Positions 18,658 to 27,011 of a stretch of 64,000 nucleotides of DNA are shown in pieces. The stretch's first letter is position 1. Every line of letters starts with the position of its first letter. The notes beneath the pieces were generated by a model that did not search any database, had not been told where the DNA came from, and saw only the letters and a program-made list of their open reading frames with translations. The translations under genes and the position numbers were made by a program. The stretch covers positions 7,013-71,012 of the forward strand of contig JBKQSS010000087.1 of assembly GCA_052143535.1 (NCBI GenBank), written 5' to 3'. The DNA is from JADGRA01 sp052143535 (GTDB lineage: Bacteria > Myxococcota > Myxococcia > Myxococcales > Myxococcaceae).

Positions 18658-19830
18658 TTGGCGTCCGACTCCATTCTGGTCCTGTTGTTGGCCACCACCG
18701 CTGTGACCGCCCTGCTCGCGCTGGTGCTGGTGCTGTCGCGCAAGCAAAAGACGGAGGACGCCTCGAAGGCGTACCTCGCGGGCGTGCGCTACGTGCTCTC
18801 CGACGAGCCGGACGCCGCCTTCGCCGAGCTGTCCCGCGCGGCGCGGATGAATACGGCGACGTATGACACCTATTTTGCGCTGGCGGCGTTGATGCGGAGA
18901 AAGGGCGAGCTGGCCTGGGCCATCCGGCTCGCCCAAAATATGCTGCTTAAGCCCGCCCTCCCGCGCGAGGTGCGCCGCCGGGCGCAGCTCGAGCTCGCTT
19001 TGGACTTCCGGCGCTCCGGAATGCAGGACCGCGCCCGCGACACCTTCGAGGGGCTGCTCGCGGAGGCTCCGGCCGACGCCGAGGCGTTGCTCGCCTACCG
19101 CCAGCTGCTCGAGGAGGCGCGCGACTGGCCGCGTGCGGTGGAGGTGCAAGAACGGCTTTTGGCGGTCTCCAACGAGGGCCAGAGCGTGCTCGCCCACTTG
19201 CTGTGCGAGCTGGCGACGGTGACGCGGCCCACGGACGCCAAGGGTGCCCGGGCGCTGGCCGACCGGGCCGCGTCTCTGGACCCAGGCTCGGCTCATCCGC
19301 GGGTGGAGCAAGCGCGCTCGGCGCTGGCGCTGGGCGACCAGTCCGGTGCCCAATCCGCGCTCCGCGAGGCGCTCGAGCGCGAGCCAGAGCTGGCGCCCGC
19401 GACTGGCCTGTTGCTGCTCGATGCGGGCCTCTCGCCAGCGGAGGCGGCCAGCTGGTTTGCCAGCGAGGCTGAGCGCAAGGTACCGGCCGCTGGCCCTCTG
19501 ACGCTGGCTCGTGCGGAGGCCCTGGTGCGCGGAGGGAGGGCGGACCAGGCGGTGGAGACGCTGCAGAGGCTTCTGCAGCGCGAGCCCGGCTTCCTCGAAG
19601 CTCGCCGGGCGGTGGGCGAGCTTCTCCTGGCCGGGGGCCCCGTCGAGTCCCTCCGCGACGCCTACCGGGACGTCTTGCGTACTTTAGGGGAGCCGGTGTT
19701 GGCCTTCGTCTGCCGCGCCTGCCAAGCCAAGTTTCCAGCGTTCTTCTTCCGCTGCCCGGGCTGCGGAGCCTGGGACCAGCTCGGACGTGCTCGCTCCCAG
19801 GAATTTGACCAAGCTGCAGCGCGGGCATAA
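18658..19830 (+). CDS. LapB/YciM-like TPR protein with C-terminal rubredoxin-type zinc ribbon
   Basis: 390 residues if TTG 18658 is the start, which gives a TM segment at about 6-23; a TTG at 18628 would overlap the HIT gene. There is no clear ribosome site for either. After the TM comes an Ala/Leu/Glu-rich region of about eight TPR-like helical pairs, ending in CRACQAKFPAFFFRCPGCGAW, two CxxC knuckles followed by Ala-Trp exactly as in LapB. In Escherichia coli LapB acts with FtsH to control LpxC and lipopolysaccharide synthesis. The equivalent role here is inference. The upstream genes sppA and HIT and the downstream SPOR protein lie in the same direction. Confidence 0.8.
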   Translation: MASDSILVLLLATTAVTALLALVLVLSRKQKTEDASKAYLAGVRYVLSDEPDAAFAELSRAARMNTATYDTYFALAALMRRKGELAWAIRLAQNMLLKPALPREVRRRAQLELALDFRRSGMQDRARDTFEGLLAEAPADAEALLAYRQLLEEARDWPRAVEVQERLLAVSNEGQSVLAHLLCELATVTRPTDAKGARALADRAASLDPGSAHPRVEQARSALALGDQSGAQSALREALEREPELAPATGLLLLDAGLSPAEAASWFASEAERKVPAAGPLTLARAEALVRGGRADQAVETLQRLLQREPGFLEARRAVGELLLAGGPVESLRDAYRDVLRTLGEPVLAFVCRACQAKFPAFFFRCPGCGAWDQLGRARSQEFDQAAARA

Positions 19831-19853
19831 TCCGAAGGAGAGAACGGCGGCCC

Positions 19854-20555
19854 ATGCGCGACTCGCACCGGATGAAGGAGAAGTACGACCTCTCGCTGGA
19901 CAGTAGGCAGCTGGTGACGCTGCTCGCCGCTGGCATCGTGGTGCTCGGTGCGGTTTTCACCCTGGGCGTCTTGGTCGGACAGAAGTTGGCCGGAGCCCCG
20001 CGAACGGACCGTGCGCCGGACTTGTTGTCCGCGCTCGACCAAAAGTCCGCCGCGCTGGAGAGAGCGCGCACTGCGCCCACGTTGACGTTTCAGGAAGAGC
20101 TCACCGCGGACGGCGGCGCCACCCCGACCGCTGGCAAAGCGAAGACGGAGCCAGCGGCGAAGGCCACCGAGCCCAAGCCGGAGGTTGCCAAGCCGGTAGA
20201 CAAAAAGGCCGCGTCGGCGTCCTCCAAGCCAGCGGACGCTGGGGCAATTGCGACCCGCGCCGCCGCCGCCCAGCCTGCGCCGCCCGCTGCCAAGCCGCCC
20301 GACGGGAATGTGGCGGGAGGAGCCTTCACACTGCAACTTGGGGCCAGTCAGAGTCGGGAGGACGCTGAGCGGATGGTGTCGCGCTTGCGCGAGAAGGGCT
20401 ATGCGCCCTACATCGTCACCGCAGAGGTCCCCGGCAAGGGGACGTACTACCGGGTAAGGATGGGAAGCTTCGCGACACGCGAGGCTGCCGGCCGCTACCT
20501 GGAGGACTTCCGGCGAGAAACCAAGACCGAGGCCTTTGTTGCCTCGACCAAGTGA
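19854..20555 (+). CDS. SPOR-domain membrane protein
   Basis: 233 residues. A short cytoplasmic N-terminus precedes one TM (about 20-45). An Ala/Pro/Lys-rich unstructured periplasmic linker follows (about 55-155), then a C-terminal SPOR domain (about 157-230) with the typical FTLQLGASQSREDAERMVSR, GTYYRVRMGSFATREAA and closing strand. SPOR domains bind glycan strands lacking stem peptides and bring proteins to the division septum. The topology is that of FtsN/DedD-like factors. GGAGAGAA lies upstream of ATG 19854. The spacing of 23 bases suggests co-transcription with the LapB-like gene. Confidence 0.88.
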   Translation: MRDSHRMKEKYDLSLDSRQLVTLLAAGIVVLGAVFTLGVLVGQKLAGAPRTDRAPDLLSALDQKSAALERARTAPTLTFQEELTADGGATPTAGKAKTEPAAKATEPKPEVAKPVDKKAASASSKPADAGAIATRAAAAQPAPPAAKPPDGNVAGGAFTLQLGASQSREDAERMVSRLREKGYAPYIVTAEVPGKGTYYRVRMGSFATREAAGRYLEDFRRETKTEAFVASTK

Positions 20556-20559
20556 CGGG

Positions 20560-20922
20560 ATGCACCAACCGAAGCGCGTCGAGAAACCGTGGGGCTACGA
20601 GTTGATTTGGGCCCACACCGAGCGGTACGTGGGAAAGCTGCTCCACATCAACCAGGGCCAGCGGTTGTCGCTGCAGTACCACCAGCGGAAGGACGAAACC
20701 GTCCACGTCCAAGCGGGCACCTTGCTTTTGGTGGTGGACGAGGGCGCGGGGCTGGTGGAAAAGACGCTCCGGCCGGGCGAGAGCTACCACATCCGCCCAC
20801 TCACCAAGCACCGCATGGTGGGCGTTACCGACTGTGAGGTGCTCGAGGTGAGCACCCCCGAGCTCGACGACGTGGTGCGGCTCGAGGACGCCTACGGGCG
20901 GGCCGGGACGAGCGCGCCCTAA
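20560..20922 (+). CDS. Small cupin, mannose-6-phosphate isomerase type II-like
   Basis: 120 residues from ATG 20560, just after the SPOR stop. The single cupin barrel opens with VEKPWGYELIWAHT, typical of the mannose-6-phosphate isomerase/GDP-mannose pyrophosphorylase C-terminal domain. It contains SLQYHQRKDETVHVQAG and PGESYHIRPLTKHRM, which supply the His/Glu/His metal ligands. It may interconvert fructose 6-phosphate and mannose 6-phosphate or only bind a sugar nucleotide. No partner enzyme is fused to it. It is convergent with the next gene, 20 bases away. Confidence 0.8.
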   Translation: MHQPKRVEKPWGYELIWAHTERYVGKLLHINQGQRLSLQYHQRKDETVHVQAGTLLLVVDEGAGLVEKTLRPGESYHIRPLTKHRMVGVTDCEVLEVSTPELDDVVRLEDAYGRAGTSAP

Positions 20923-20942
20923 AGGGTCCCGCTGGGGGCTGT

Positions 20943-21599
20943 CTATTTGCCGGGGCTGGGCGCGGCCGGGGTGGTGACCGGAGTGGCGGTGGAGACGGAC
21001 TCCGGCGAGCGGGTCCACCGGTCGACGTTGCCGTCGCCGTCGAGGTCCTCGCCAATGCGGTCTATCTGCCCATTCTCCCAAAACTCCCAGTAGTCGACTT
21101 TGCCGGTGCCCTTGGTGTCTCGCTCTTTGCGGACGAGCTGCCCGTGCTCGTAGAAGAGCCAGGTGTCGACTTTGCCGTCGCCGTTGAGGTCCCGTTCCTT
21201 GCGCACCACCTGGCCCTTCTCGAAGAAGATGGTCTCGTCGACCTTTCCGTCGAAGTCCAAGTCCAGCTGCTCGCGGACCTTTTCCCCGTTGTCGTCGTAC
21301 CAGTACACCGCGTCGACTTTCCCGTCGAAGTTGAGGTCCATCTCTTTGCGGACCAGGTGCTCGGTGGCATGGCCGCTCGCGTCCTTGACGGTGACGTAGT
21401 ACTCCCAGACGTCCGGTTTGCCGTCCCGGTTGAGGTCATACTGGACGACTCTCTCGTCGCTGCGCTTCTCCTGGTGTACTGGCTGAGCCGCGCCTGCGGC
21501 CGTGGCCTGGGCGTCGGGTTGGACTGCCTTGTTGCCTCCGCAGGCGGCGAGCGCGACCGCGGCGAGGAAGGGAAGTTGCCGGGCAAACCTTGGGCTCAC
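20943..21599 (-). CDS. Lipoprotein with tandem Asp-rich (EF-hand/dockerin-like) repeats
   Basis: 218 residues from GTG 21599, preferred because GAGGAG lies upstream and the peptide then begins as a compact lipoprotein signal (SPRFARQLPFLAAVALAAC) with lipobox LAAC. ATG 21656 is possible but adds an unlikely leader. The mature protein contains six repeats of the form DLNxDGKxD spaced about 25 residues: DLNRDGKPD, DLNFDGKVD, DLDFDGKVD, DLNGDGKVD, DTKGTGKVD (degenerate) and DLDGDGNVD. Each is followed by W/Y-rich strands such as TWLFYEHGQLVRKERD. The loops resemble calcium-binding DxDxDG loops. A secreted calcium-responsive envelope protein is a fair guess, with no direct evidence for a partner. 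Confidence 0.8.
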   Translation of the reverse strand: MSPRFARQLPFLAAVALAACGGNKAVQPDAQATAAGAAQPVHQEKRSDERVVQYDLNRDGKPDVWEYYVTVKDASGHATEHLVRKEMDLNFDGKVDAVYWYDDNGEKVREQLDLDFDGKVDETIFFEKGQVVRKERDLNGDGKVDTWLFYEHGQLVRKERDTKGTGKVDYWEFWENGQIDRIGEDLDGDGNVDRWTRSPESVSTATPVTTPAAPSPGK

Positions 21600-21674
21600 T
21601 GCTCGTCTCCTCGGGCCCACGCCCGCGCCGTCCTGGCTACCGGGGTGACCCTTCATGTACTTTTACCTACGGCC

Positions 21675-21860
21675 ATGCCACGCAAGAAGCTGTCCACCAC
21701 CATCTACATTACGCCCGAGCAGAGTGAGTTGCTCAAGCAGCTGAACCACAAGACGAAAGTTCCGGTGGCGGAGTACATCCGCCAGGGCATCGACTTGGTG
21801 CTGGAGAAGTACCGTTCTCAGCTTCCGGGTCAGTCTAGCTTCGACGAGTTGCGGAGGTGA
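21675..21860 (+). CDS. Small ribbon-helix-helix protein
   Basis: 61 residues. The segment PRKKLSTTIYITPEQSELL provides the beta strand and first helix of the CopG/MetJ-like RHH fold, and VAEYIRQGIDLVLEKY gives the second helix. Such proteins dimerise and bind operator DNA with the paired strands. The stop overlaps the GTG of the epimerase gene, so it is coupled to nucleotide-sugar synthesis; it may regulate this operon or the divergent lipoprotein. The gap to the divergent gene is about 75 bases from the chosen starts. Confidence 0.8.
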   Translation: MPRKKLSTTIYITPEQSELLKQLNHKTKVPVAEYIRQGIDLVLEKYRSQLPGQSSFDELRR

Positions 21861-22855
21861 GAGGCACCTGGCAGGGAAAGCGGTGCCTGGTGATGGGTGG
21901 GGCCGGCTTCATCGGTTCGCACCTCTGTGAGCGCCTCTTCGCCGAGGGTGCCAGCCGGGTGGTGTCGGTGGACAACCTCATCACCGGCAGCGGCGCCAAC
22001 TTGGCTGGGGTCCGCGAGCGGCCGGGCTTTGAAGACGTCCGGGCTGACGTCACCGAGCCCTTCGCCGTGGACGGCCCCCTGGACGTCGTCTTCAACCTGG
22101 CCTCGCCGGCCTCGCCGGTGGACTACCACCAGCTGCCACTGGAGACCTTGCGCGCGGGCTCGCGAGGGACGGAGCACGGCCTGCAGTTGGCCCAAGCGGC
22201 AGGGGCCGTCTTCCTCCAGGCGTCCACTTCCGAGGTGTATGGGGACCCGTTGGTGCACCCCCAGCGCGAGGACTACTGGGGCAACGTCAACCCAGTAGGG
22301 CCACGGGCGGTGTACGACGAAGCGAAACGTTACGGCGAAGCGCTGGTTTCGGCCTACCGACGCAGCCGCGGGCTCTCGGTGCGCATCGTTCGCATCTTCA
22401 ACACCTACGGGCCCCGAATGCGGCTCAACGATGGCCGGGTGGTGCCGGCCTTCGTCACCCAGGCCCTGGCCGGAGAGGACTTCACCGTCTTCGGCGACGG
22501 GAGCCAGACTCGCTCCTTCTGCTTCGTGCGCGACTTGGTGGACGGGCTTCTGCGGCTGGCCCAGTCGGACGTCCAGGACCCGGTCAACCTCGGTAACCCC
22601 ATCGAAATGAGCATTCTCCAGTTTGCCGAGGCGGTGCGGGCGGCCGCCGGGGGCGGCGGGCGGATTGTTTTCCGGCCGCTGCCCACCGACGACCCCAAGC
22701 AACGTCAGCCGGACATTGCTCAGGCGCGGGCGCTGCTCGGCTGGGAGCCGCGAGTGCACCTGGCCGAGGGGCTGCAGGAAACCATCGCCTGGTTTCGCCG
22801 GCAGGAAGGCGTTGGGCTGGCGAGCATCGGCACCCGGCGAGCAGCCGGCAAGTGA
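21857..22855 (+). CDS. NAD-dependent sugar-nucleotide epimerase/dehydratase, UDP-glucuronate decarboxylase-like
   Basis: 332 residues from GTG 21857. Extended SDR features: the NAD turn GGAGFIGSHLCE, the SDR catalytic triad in QASTSEVYGDP and YDEAKRYGEAL (YxxxK), and FNTYGPRMRLNDGRVVPAF, which recalls UDP-glucuronic acid decarboxylase (UXS) enzymes. UXS converts UDP-glucuronate to UDP-xylose; related members make other 4-keto or epimerised sugars. It overlaps the RHH gene upstream and the next epimerase downstream by GTGA junctions. The precise sugar is not certain. Confidence 0.85.
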   Translation: MRGTWQGKRCLVMGGAGFIGSHLCERLFAEGASRVVSVDNLITGSGANLAGVRERPGFEDVRADVTEPFAVDGPLDVVFNLASPASPVDYHQLPLETLRAGSRGTEHGLQLAQAAGAVFLQASTSEVYGDPLVHPQREDYWGNVNPVGPRAVYDEAKRYGEALVSAYRRSRGLSVRIVRIFNTYGPRMRLNDGRVVPAFVTQALAGEDFTVFGDGSQTRSFCFVRDLVDGLLRLAQSDVQDPVNLGNPIEMSILQFAEAVRAAAGGGGRIVFRPLPTDDPKQRQPDIAQARALLGWEPRVHLAEGLQETIAWFRRQEGVGLASIGTRRAAGK

Positions 22856-23766
22856 AGGTCTTGGTGAGCGGTGGAGCCGGCTTCATCGGCTCGCACGTGT
22901 GTGACGTCTTTCTCGCCGCCGGGCACCATGTCGTCGCGCTGGACAACCTTTCCTCCGGCCGCAGAGAAAACCTTGCGCCGGACGTGGCGCTTCTGGTGGA
23001 GGACATCCGCAGCCCGGAGGCCGCAGCACTGGTGCGGCGCGAGCGTCCTGACATCCTCTGCCATCTGGCGGCGCAGATGGATGTCCGCCGCAGCGTGGCC
23101 GACCCACGCTTCGACGCAGATACCAACATCCTCGGTTTCCTGAACCTGCTCGAGGCGGCGCGCACGGCAGGGGTGAGGAAAGTCGTCTTCAGCTCGACCG
23201 GCGGAGCCATCTACGGGGAGCAGGACGTCTTTCCGGCTCCAGAGACGCACCCCATCCGGCCGGTCTCGCCCTATGGGGTATCCAAAGCAGCCGGAGAGCT
23301 GTACCTCGGCTACTACCGGGCGCAGTACGGGCTGCGCTCGGTCTCCCTGCGTTACGCGAATGTCTACGGGCCGCGTCAAAACCCCCACGGCGAGGCGGGC
23401 GTGGTGGCCATCTTCAGCGAGCGTCTGTTGAGTGCCCAGCCGTGCACCATTTACGGGACCGGCCGGCAGACCCGCGACTTCGTCTACGTGGTGGACGTGG
23501 CCAGGGCGAACCTTCTCGCTTCCGAGCAGCCGGTGGAGGGGCCGGTCAACATTGGCACCGGGGTGGAGACGGACATCACCCGGCTGCATTCGCTTTTGGC
23601 CGAGGCGGCGGGCCGGCCCGAGCCGCCGCGCTATGCCGAGGCCAAGCCCGGCGAGCAGCAGCGTTCATCGCTGGACGTGGCGCTCGCAGCGCGGGTGCTG
23701 GGCTGGACTCCATCGGTGGGCCTTGCGGAGGGGTTGGCGCGCACGCTTTCTTGGTTCCGGGACTGA
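22852..23766 (+). CDS. NAD-dependent sugar-nucleotide epimerase, GalE-like
   Basis: 304 residues from GTG 22852. It is a second extended SDR with GGAGFIGSHVCD, FSSTGGAIYGEQ (catalytic Ser/Thr region), SPYGVSKAAGELY (YxxxK) and YGTGRQTRDFVYVVDVA. It is more like UDP-glucose 4-epimerases than its upstream neighbour. The two share the fold and the DNL-SG motif but are otherwise divergent. The operon arrangement suggests they make two precursors for one surface polysaccharide. Confidence 0.87.
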   Translation: MKVLVSGGAGFIGSHVCDVFLAAGHHVVALDNLSSGRRENLAPDVALLVEDIRSPEAAALVRRERPDILCHLAAQMDVRRSVADPRFDADTNILGFLNLLEAARTAGVRKVVFSSTGGAIYGEQDVFPAPETHPIRPVSPYGVSKAAGELYLGYYRAQYGLRSVSLRYANVYGPRQNPHGEAGVVAIFSERLLSAQPCTIYGTGRQTRDFVYVVDVARANLLASEQPVEGPVNIGTGVETDITRLHSLLAEAAGRPEPPRYAEAKPGEQQRSSLDVALAARVLGWTPSVGLAEGLARTLSWFRD

Positions 23767-23780
23767 GCAGCGCCTTTCCC

Positions 23781-23804
23781 CCAGCGCCTGGCGTTACGCG
23801 CTGG
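23781..23804 (+). terminator. Stem-loop between epimerase and lepA genes
   Basis: CCAGCGC (23781-23787) pairs perfectly with GCGCTGG (23798-23804) around a 10-base loop. No T tract follows, so it may be a weak terminator of the epimerase operon or part of the lepA leader. Confidence 0.3.
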
Positions 23805-23847
23805 CCCCCAGGGTGTGCTAGGTGACCGCCCGCCGCAGCGCTTTTTT

Positions 23848-25659
23848 ATGCCGCCCGAGAACGCCCACTTCCGCAATTTCTGCATCATCGCCCACATCGA
23901 CCACGGCAAGTCGACTCTGGCGGACCGCCTCTTGGAAGTCACCGGCACGCTGAGCAAGCGGGAGTCGCAAGCCCAGTTTCTCGACAACATGGAGCTCGAG
24001 CGGGAGCGCGGCATCACCATCAAGGCCCAGTCGGTGCGGATGAATTACACGGCGAAGGACGGGAAGAGTTACGTCCTCAACCTCATCGACACACCGGGTC
24101 ACGTGGACTTTGCCTACGAAGTCAGTCGGTCCCTGGCGGCGTGTGAAGGTGCGCTTCTGGTGGTGGACGCGAGCCAAGGGGTGGAGGCCCAGACACTGGC
24201 CAACGTCTACATGGCGCTGGAGCAGGGGCTGGAAGTCATTCCCGTCATCAACAAAATAGATTTGCCCTCGGCCGACGCTGAGCGGACGCGCGCCGAAATC
24301 GAGGACGTCATCGGCATCGACGCCTCCACTGCCGTGCCGGCCAGCGCCAAGGAGGGCATCGGCATCACCGACATCCTGGAGGCGGTGGTGCAGCGGGTGC
24401 CGCCCCCCGAGGGGGACCCCGCCGCGCCACTCAAGGCACTGGTGTTCGACAGCTGGTACGACAGCTACCGGGGGGTGGTGATGCTGGTCCGGGTGCTGGA
24501 GGGCACGCTGCGGAACAAGCAGGCGATTCTGTTGTTTAGCAACCAGAAAACCTTCGAGGTCCAGGAGCTCGGCGTGTTCAGCCCCTTCAGCCAACCGGTG
24601 TCGCAGCTTCAGGCCGGGGAGGTGGGGGTCCTCATCGCCGGTGTCAAAGTCATTCACGACGCCAAGGTGGGGGACACAGTGACCGAGGCGGACCGGCCGT
24701 GCGCGGTCCCCTTTCCCGGCTTCCAGGAAGTGAAGCCGATGGTCTTCAGCGGCATTTTCCCCATCGACGCCGGAGACTACGAGGACTTGCGCGACGCGCT
24801 GGAGAAGTTGCGGTTGAATGACTCTGCCTTCACCTATGAGCCAGAAACCTCGACCGCGCTCGGCTTTGGCTTCCGCTGCGGTTACCTGGGTCTGTTGCAC
24901 ATGGAGATTGTCCAGGAGCGGCTGGAGCGCGAGTATAACCTGAGCCTCATCACCACCGCCCCGTCGGTGGTGTACAAAATCTTCACCCACCAGGGAGAGC
25001 AGCTCCTGGTGGACAATCCCGCGCGGCTCCCGGCGGTGCAAAACATCGAGCACCTGGAAGAGCCGCTCTTGACTTGTCACATCCACGTCCCCGACGAGTA
25101 CCTGGGCGGCGTGCTCAAGCTGTGTCAGGACCGCCGCGGCGTGCAGAAGGACATCAAATACCTCGGGAGCTCTGGCAAACGGGTGCAAGTCACCTACGCC
25201 ATGCCGCTGGCCGAGGTGGTCTTCGACTTCTTCGACAAGCTGAAGAGTGTGAGCCGCGGCTACGCCTCACTCGACTACGAGTTGGCCGGCTACCAGCCGG
25301 CGGAACTGGTGAAGCTGGACATCCTCATCAACGGTGACCCGGTCGACGCGCTCAGCGTGATTGTCCACCGCGAGCGGGCCTACCAACGCGGGCGGGACGT
25401 CTGCGCCCGGCTCAAGCAAGTCATCCCCAAGCAGATGTATGAGGTGGCCATCCAGGCAGCCATCGGCAGCCGGGTGATTTCGCGGGAGACCATCTCCGCG
25501 ATGCGTAAGAACGTCCTGGCGAAGTGCTACGGTGGCGACATCAGCCGAAAGCGAAAGCTCTTGGAAAAACAGAAAGAAGGAAAGAAGCGGATGAAGCAGG
25601 TGGGGAGTGTGGAGATTCCCCAGGAAGCGTTCCTCGCCGTTCTCCGGACGGACGAATGA
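23848..25659 (+). CDS. lepA: Elongation factor 4 (LepA)
   Basis: 603 residues. LepA is a ribosome-bound GTPase that back-translocates or assists elongation and 30S assembly. The G1 motif AHIDHGKST (15-23), G3 DTPGHVDF, G4 NKID and the LepA-specific C-terminal domain ending VLAKCYGGDISRKRKLLEKQ are all present. The start is ATG 23848, giving the usual length; the frame opens at 23815 but the extra residues are not family-like. It ends in an ATGA overlap with the signal peptidase gene, the classic lepA-lepB pair. Confidence 0.97.
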   Translation: MPPENAHFRNFCIIAHIDHGKSTLADRLLEVTGTLSKRESQAQFLDNMELERERGITIKAQSVRMNYTAKDGKSYVLNLIDTPGHVDFAYEVSRSLAACEGALLVVDASQGVEAQTLANVYMALEQGLEVIPVINKIDLPSADAERTRAEIEDVIGIDASTAVPASAKEGIGITDILEAVVQRVPPPEGDPAAPLKALVFDSWYDSYRGVVMLVRVLEGTLRNKQAILLFSNQKTFEVQELGVFSPFSQPVSQLQAGEVGVLIAGVKVIHDAKVGDTVTEADRPCAVPFPGFQEVKPMVFSGIFPIDAGDYEDLRDALEKLRLNDSAFTYEPETSTALGFGFRCGYLGLLHMEIVQERLEREYNLSLITTAPSVVYKIFTHQGEQLLVDNPARLPAVQNIEHLEEPLLTCHIHVPDEYLGGVLKLCQDRRGVQKDIKYLGSSGKRVQVTYAMPLAEVVFDFFDKLKSVSRGYASLDYELAGYQPAELVKLDILINGDPVDALSVIVHRERAYQRGRDVCARLKQVIPKQMYEVAIQAAIGSRVISRETISAMRKNVLAKCYGGDISRKRKLLEKQKEGKKRMKQVGSVEIPQEAFLAVLRTDE

Positions 25660-26942
25660 GCGCGCCCATGGCCAGCGCCACCGGCGGCCAAGAGGGGGTC
25701 GGCCTGCTCGGGCTGCTCTCGGCGCGCCGCACCGAGGACCAGGAGCGCCTTCGGCGCCTGTTGTATGCGCGCGACCTCCTCTCCAGTCTCTGGGCGCCGG
25801 TGACGGCCCTGGCCCTGGTGCTCATCCCTTACCTGTTGCTGGTCGAGCTGTTTCCGGCGACTGGGCGCTGGGCTGCGCCGGCGATGCGGGGCTTGGGGTT
25901 GCTCGCCTTTTTGTGGTTCGCCGTGCTGCTGATGTTTCGACTGGTGGCGCGGCAGCCCTCCCGGCTGCGTCGGTTGCGCCACGAGGCGCGGGAGGCGACC
26001 GCCGACGTCGATGCAGCGCTGCGCGCCCGGGGGTCAAAAATCGACGCTCGCGCGCGCGAACGCCTGGTGGAGATGGCAGCCCGCGTCGACGGGGGCATGC
26101 TGGGCGGCGACGCCGAGGCCCTGGAAAAGCACCTCCGGGCCCTGGTCGACGCCGGCTCCGCCTTGCCCGGCAAGAGCCGGAACGAGACCGCGGACTTGGT
26201 GGTGGGGCTCGCCAAGGCGCTGGCCGTGGCGCTCCTCATCAGAACGGTTCTGGTGGAGCCCTTCAAAATTCCCTCCGGCTCGATGATTCCGACTCTGGAA
26301 ATCGGCGACCAGATTTTCGTGAACAAGTTCATCTACGGGGTCCGCATCCCGTTCCTCAACGTGGTGCCTTTCGCACTGGTGCGCGAGCCCGAACGAGGAG
26401 ATGTCATCGTCTTCAACAACCCGGCGGACACCTCGAAGGACTTCATCAAGCGGGTGGTGGGGCTCCCGGGGGACGTGGTGGAGATTCGCGACGACGTCGT
26501 TTTCATCAACGGTCACGAACAGCCACGGACGCTGAAGTCAGAGGACTTCCCGGCCTGGAAAGAGGAACCAAGCCGGGCGGAGTGGTGGCTGCTCGGCCTC
26601 TTCGAGAATGACTGGAGAATGGAGTCGGACCAGCTCTACGAGGAAAACCTGAGCGGCCACCTGCACCCCACGCTGCAGCGGCCGCTACAACCACGGTCCA
26701 TGGAGAACGGGCCCTTCCGGGTGCCGGCCAAGTCGGTTTTTGTGATGGGCGACAACCGCGACGACAGCGCCGACAGTCGCGTTGGCTTTGGCGGCAGAGA
26801 GCGTCCGGCCTATGTCCCCTACGGCAACATCAAGGGGAAGGCGATGATTGTCTGGCTGTCGCTCGGGCACGGGGGACTCTTCTCCGGACTCTTCGGAGGC
26901 ACCGGCATCCGCACCGACCGCTTTTTTCACCCAGTGCGGTAG
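25656..26942 (+). CDS. lepB: Signal peptidase I with long N-terminal extension
   Basis: 428 residues, longer than common signal peptidase I proteins. Two TM segments (about 45-63 and 78-97) and a charged cytoplasmic region (about 100-180) precede the pre-catalytic TM (about 184-201). The catalytic dyad is S209 in IPSGSM and K265 in DFIKRVVGLPGD, and the C-terminal box MGDNRDDSADSR is intact. The periplasmic part also has an insertion of about 60 residues between VFINGHEQP and FRVPAKSVF. It releases exported proteins by cutting signal peptides on the outer face of the inner membrane. Confidence 0.95.
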   Translation: MSAPMASATGGQEGVGLLGLLSARRTEDQERLRRLLYARDLLSSLWAPVTALALVLIPYLLLVELFPATGRWAAPAMRGLGLLAFLWFAVLLMFRLVARQPSRLRRLRHEAREATADVDAALRARGSKIDARARERLVEMAARVDGGMLGGDAEALEKHLRALVDAGSALPGKSRNETADLVVGLAKALAVALLIRTVLVEPFKIPSGSMIPTLEIGDQIFVNKFIYGVRIPFLNVVPFALVREPERGDVIVFNNPADTSKDFIKRVVGLPGDVVEIRDDVVFINGHEQPRTLKSEDFPAWKEEPSRAEWWLLGLFENDWRMESDQLYEENLSGHLHPTLQRPLQPRSMENGPFRVPAKSVFVMGDNRDDSADSRVGFGGRERPAYVPYGNIKGKAMIVWLSLGHGGLFSGLFGGTGIRTDRFFHPVR

Positions 26943-26971
26943 CCCCTGGGGTGGCTCCCGGGGCGGTGGCA

Positions 26972-26999
26972 TTGACGAGCGTCGGACTGGCACTGTACC
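26972..26999 (+). promoter_or_regulatory. Candidate sigma-70 promoter of the pyrB-pyrC-carA operon
   Basis: TTGACG (26972-26977) and TGTACC (26994-26999) are 16 bases apart, just upstream of the GTG at 27012. The -35 box matches well, the -10 box poorly. Transcription from it would give a very short leader. Confidence 0.35.
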
Positions 27000-27011
27000 T
27001 ACTGCCTCACC

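Noticed and set aside
20560..20922. Truncated bifunctional mannose-6-phosphate isomerase/GDP-mannose pyrophosphorylase
   Set aside because: Stand-alone cupins of this size are common, and no remnant of the pyrophosphorylase domain is found upstream.
23818..25188. A 456-codon antisense frame opposite lepA
   Set aside because: lepA is one of the most conserved bacterial genes and is intact on plus.
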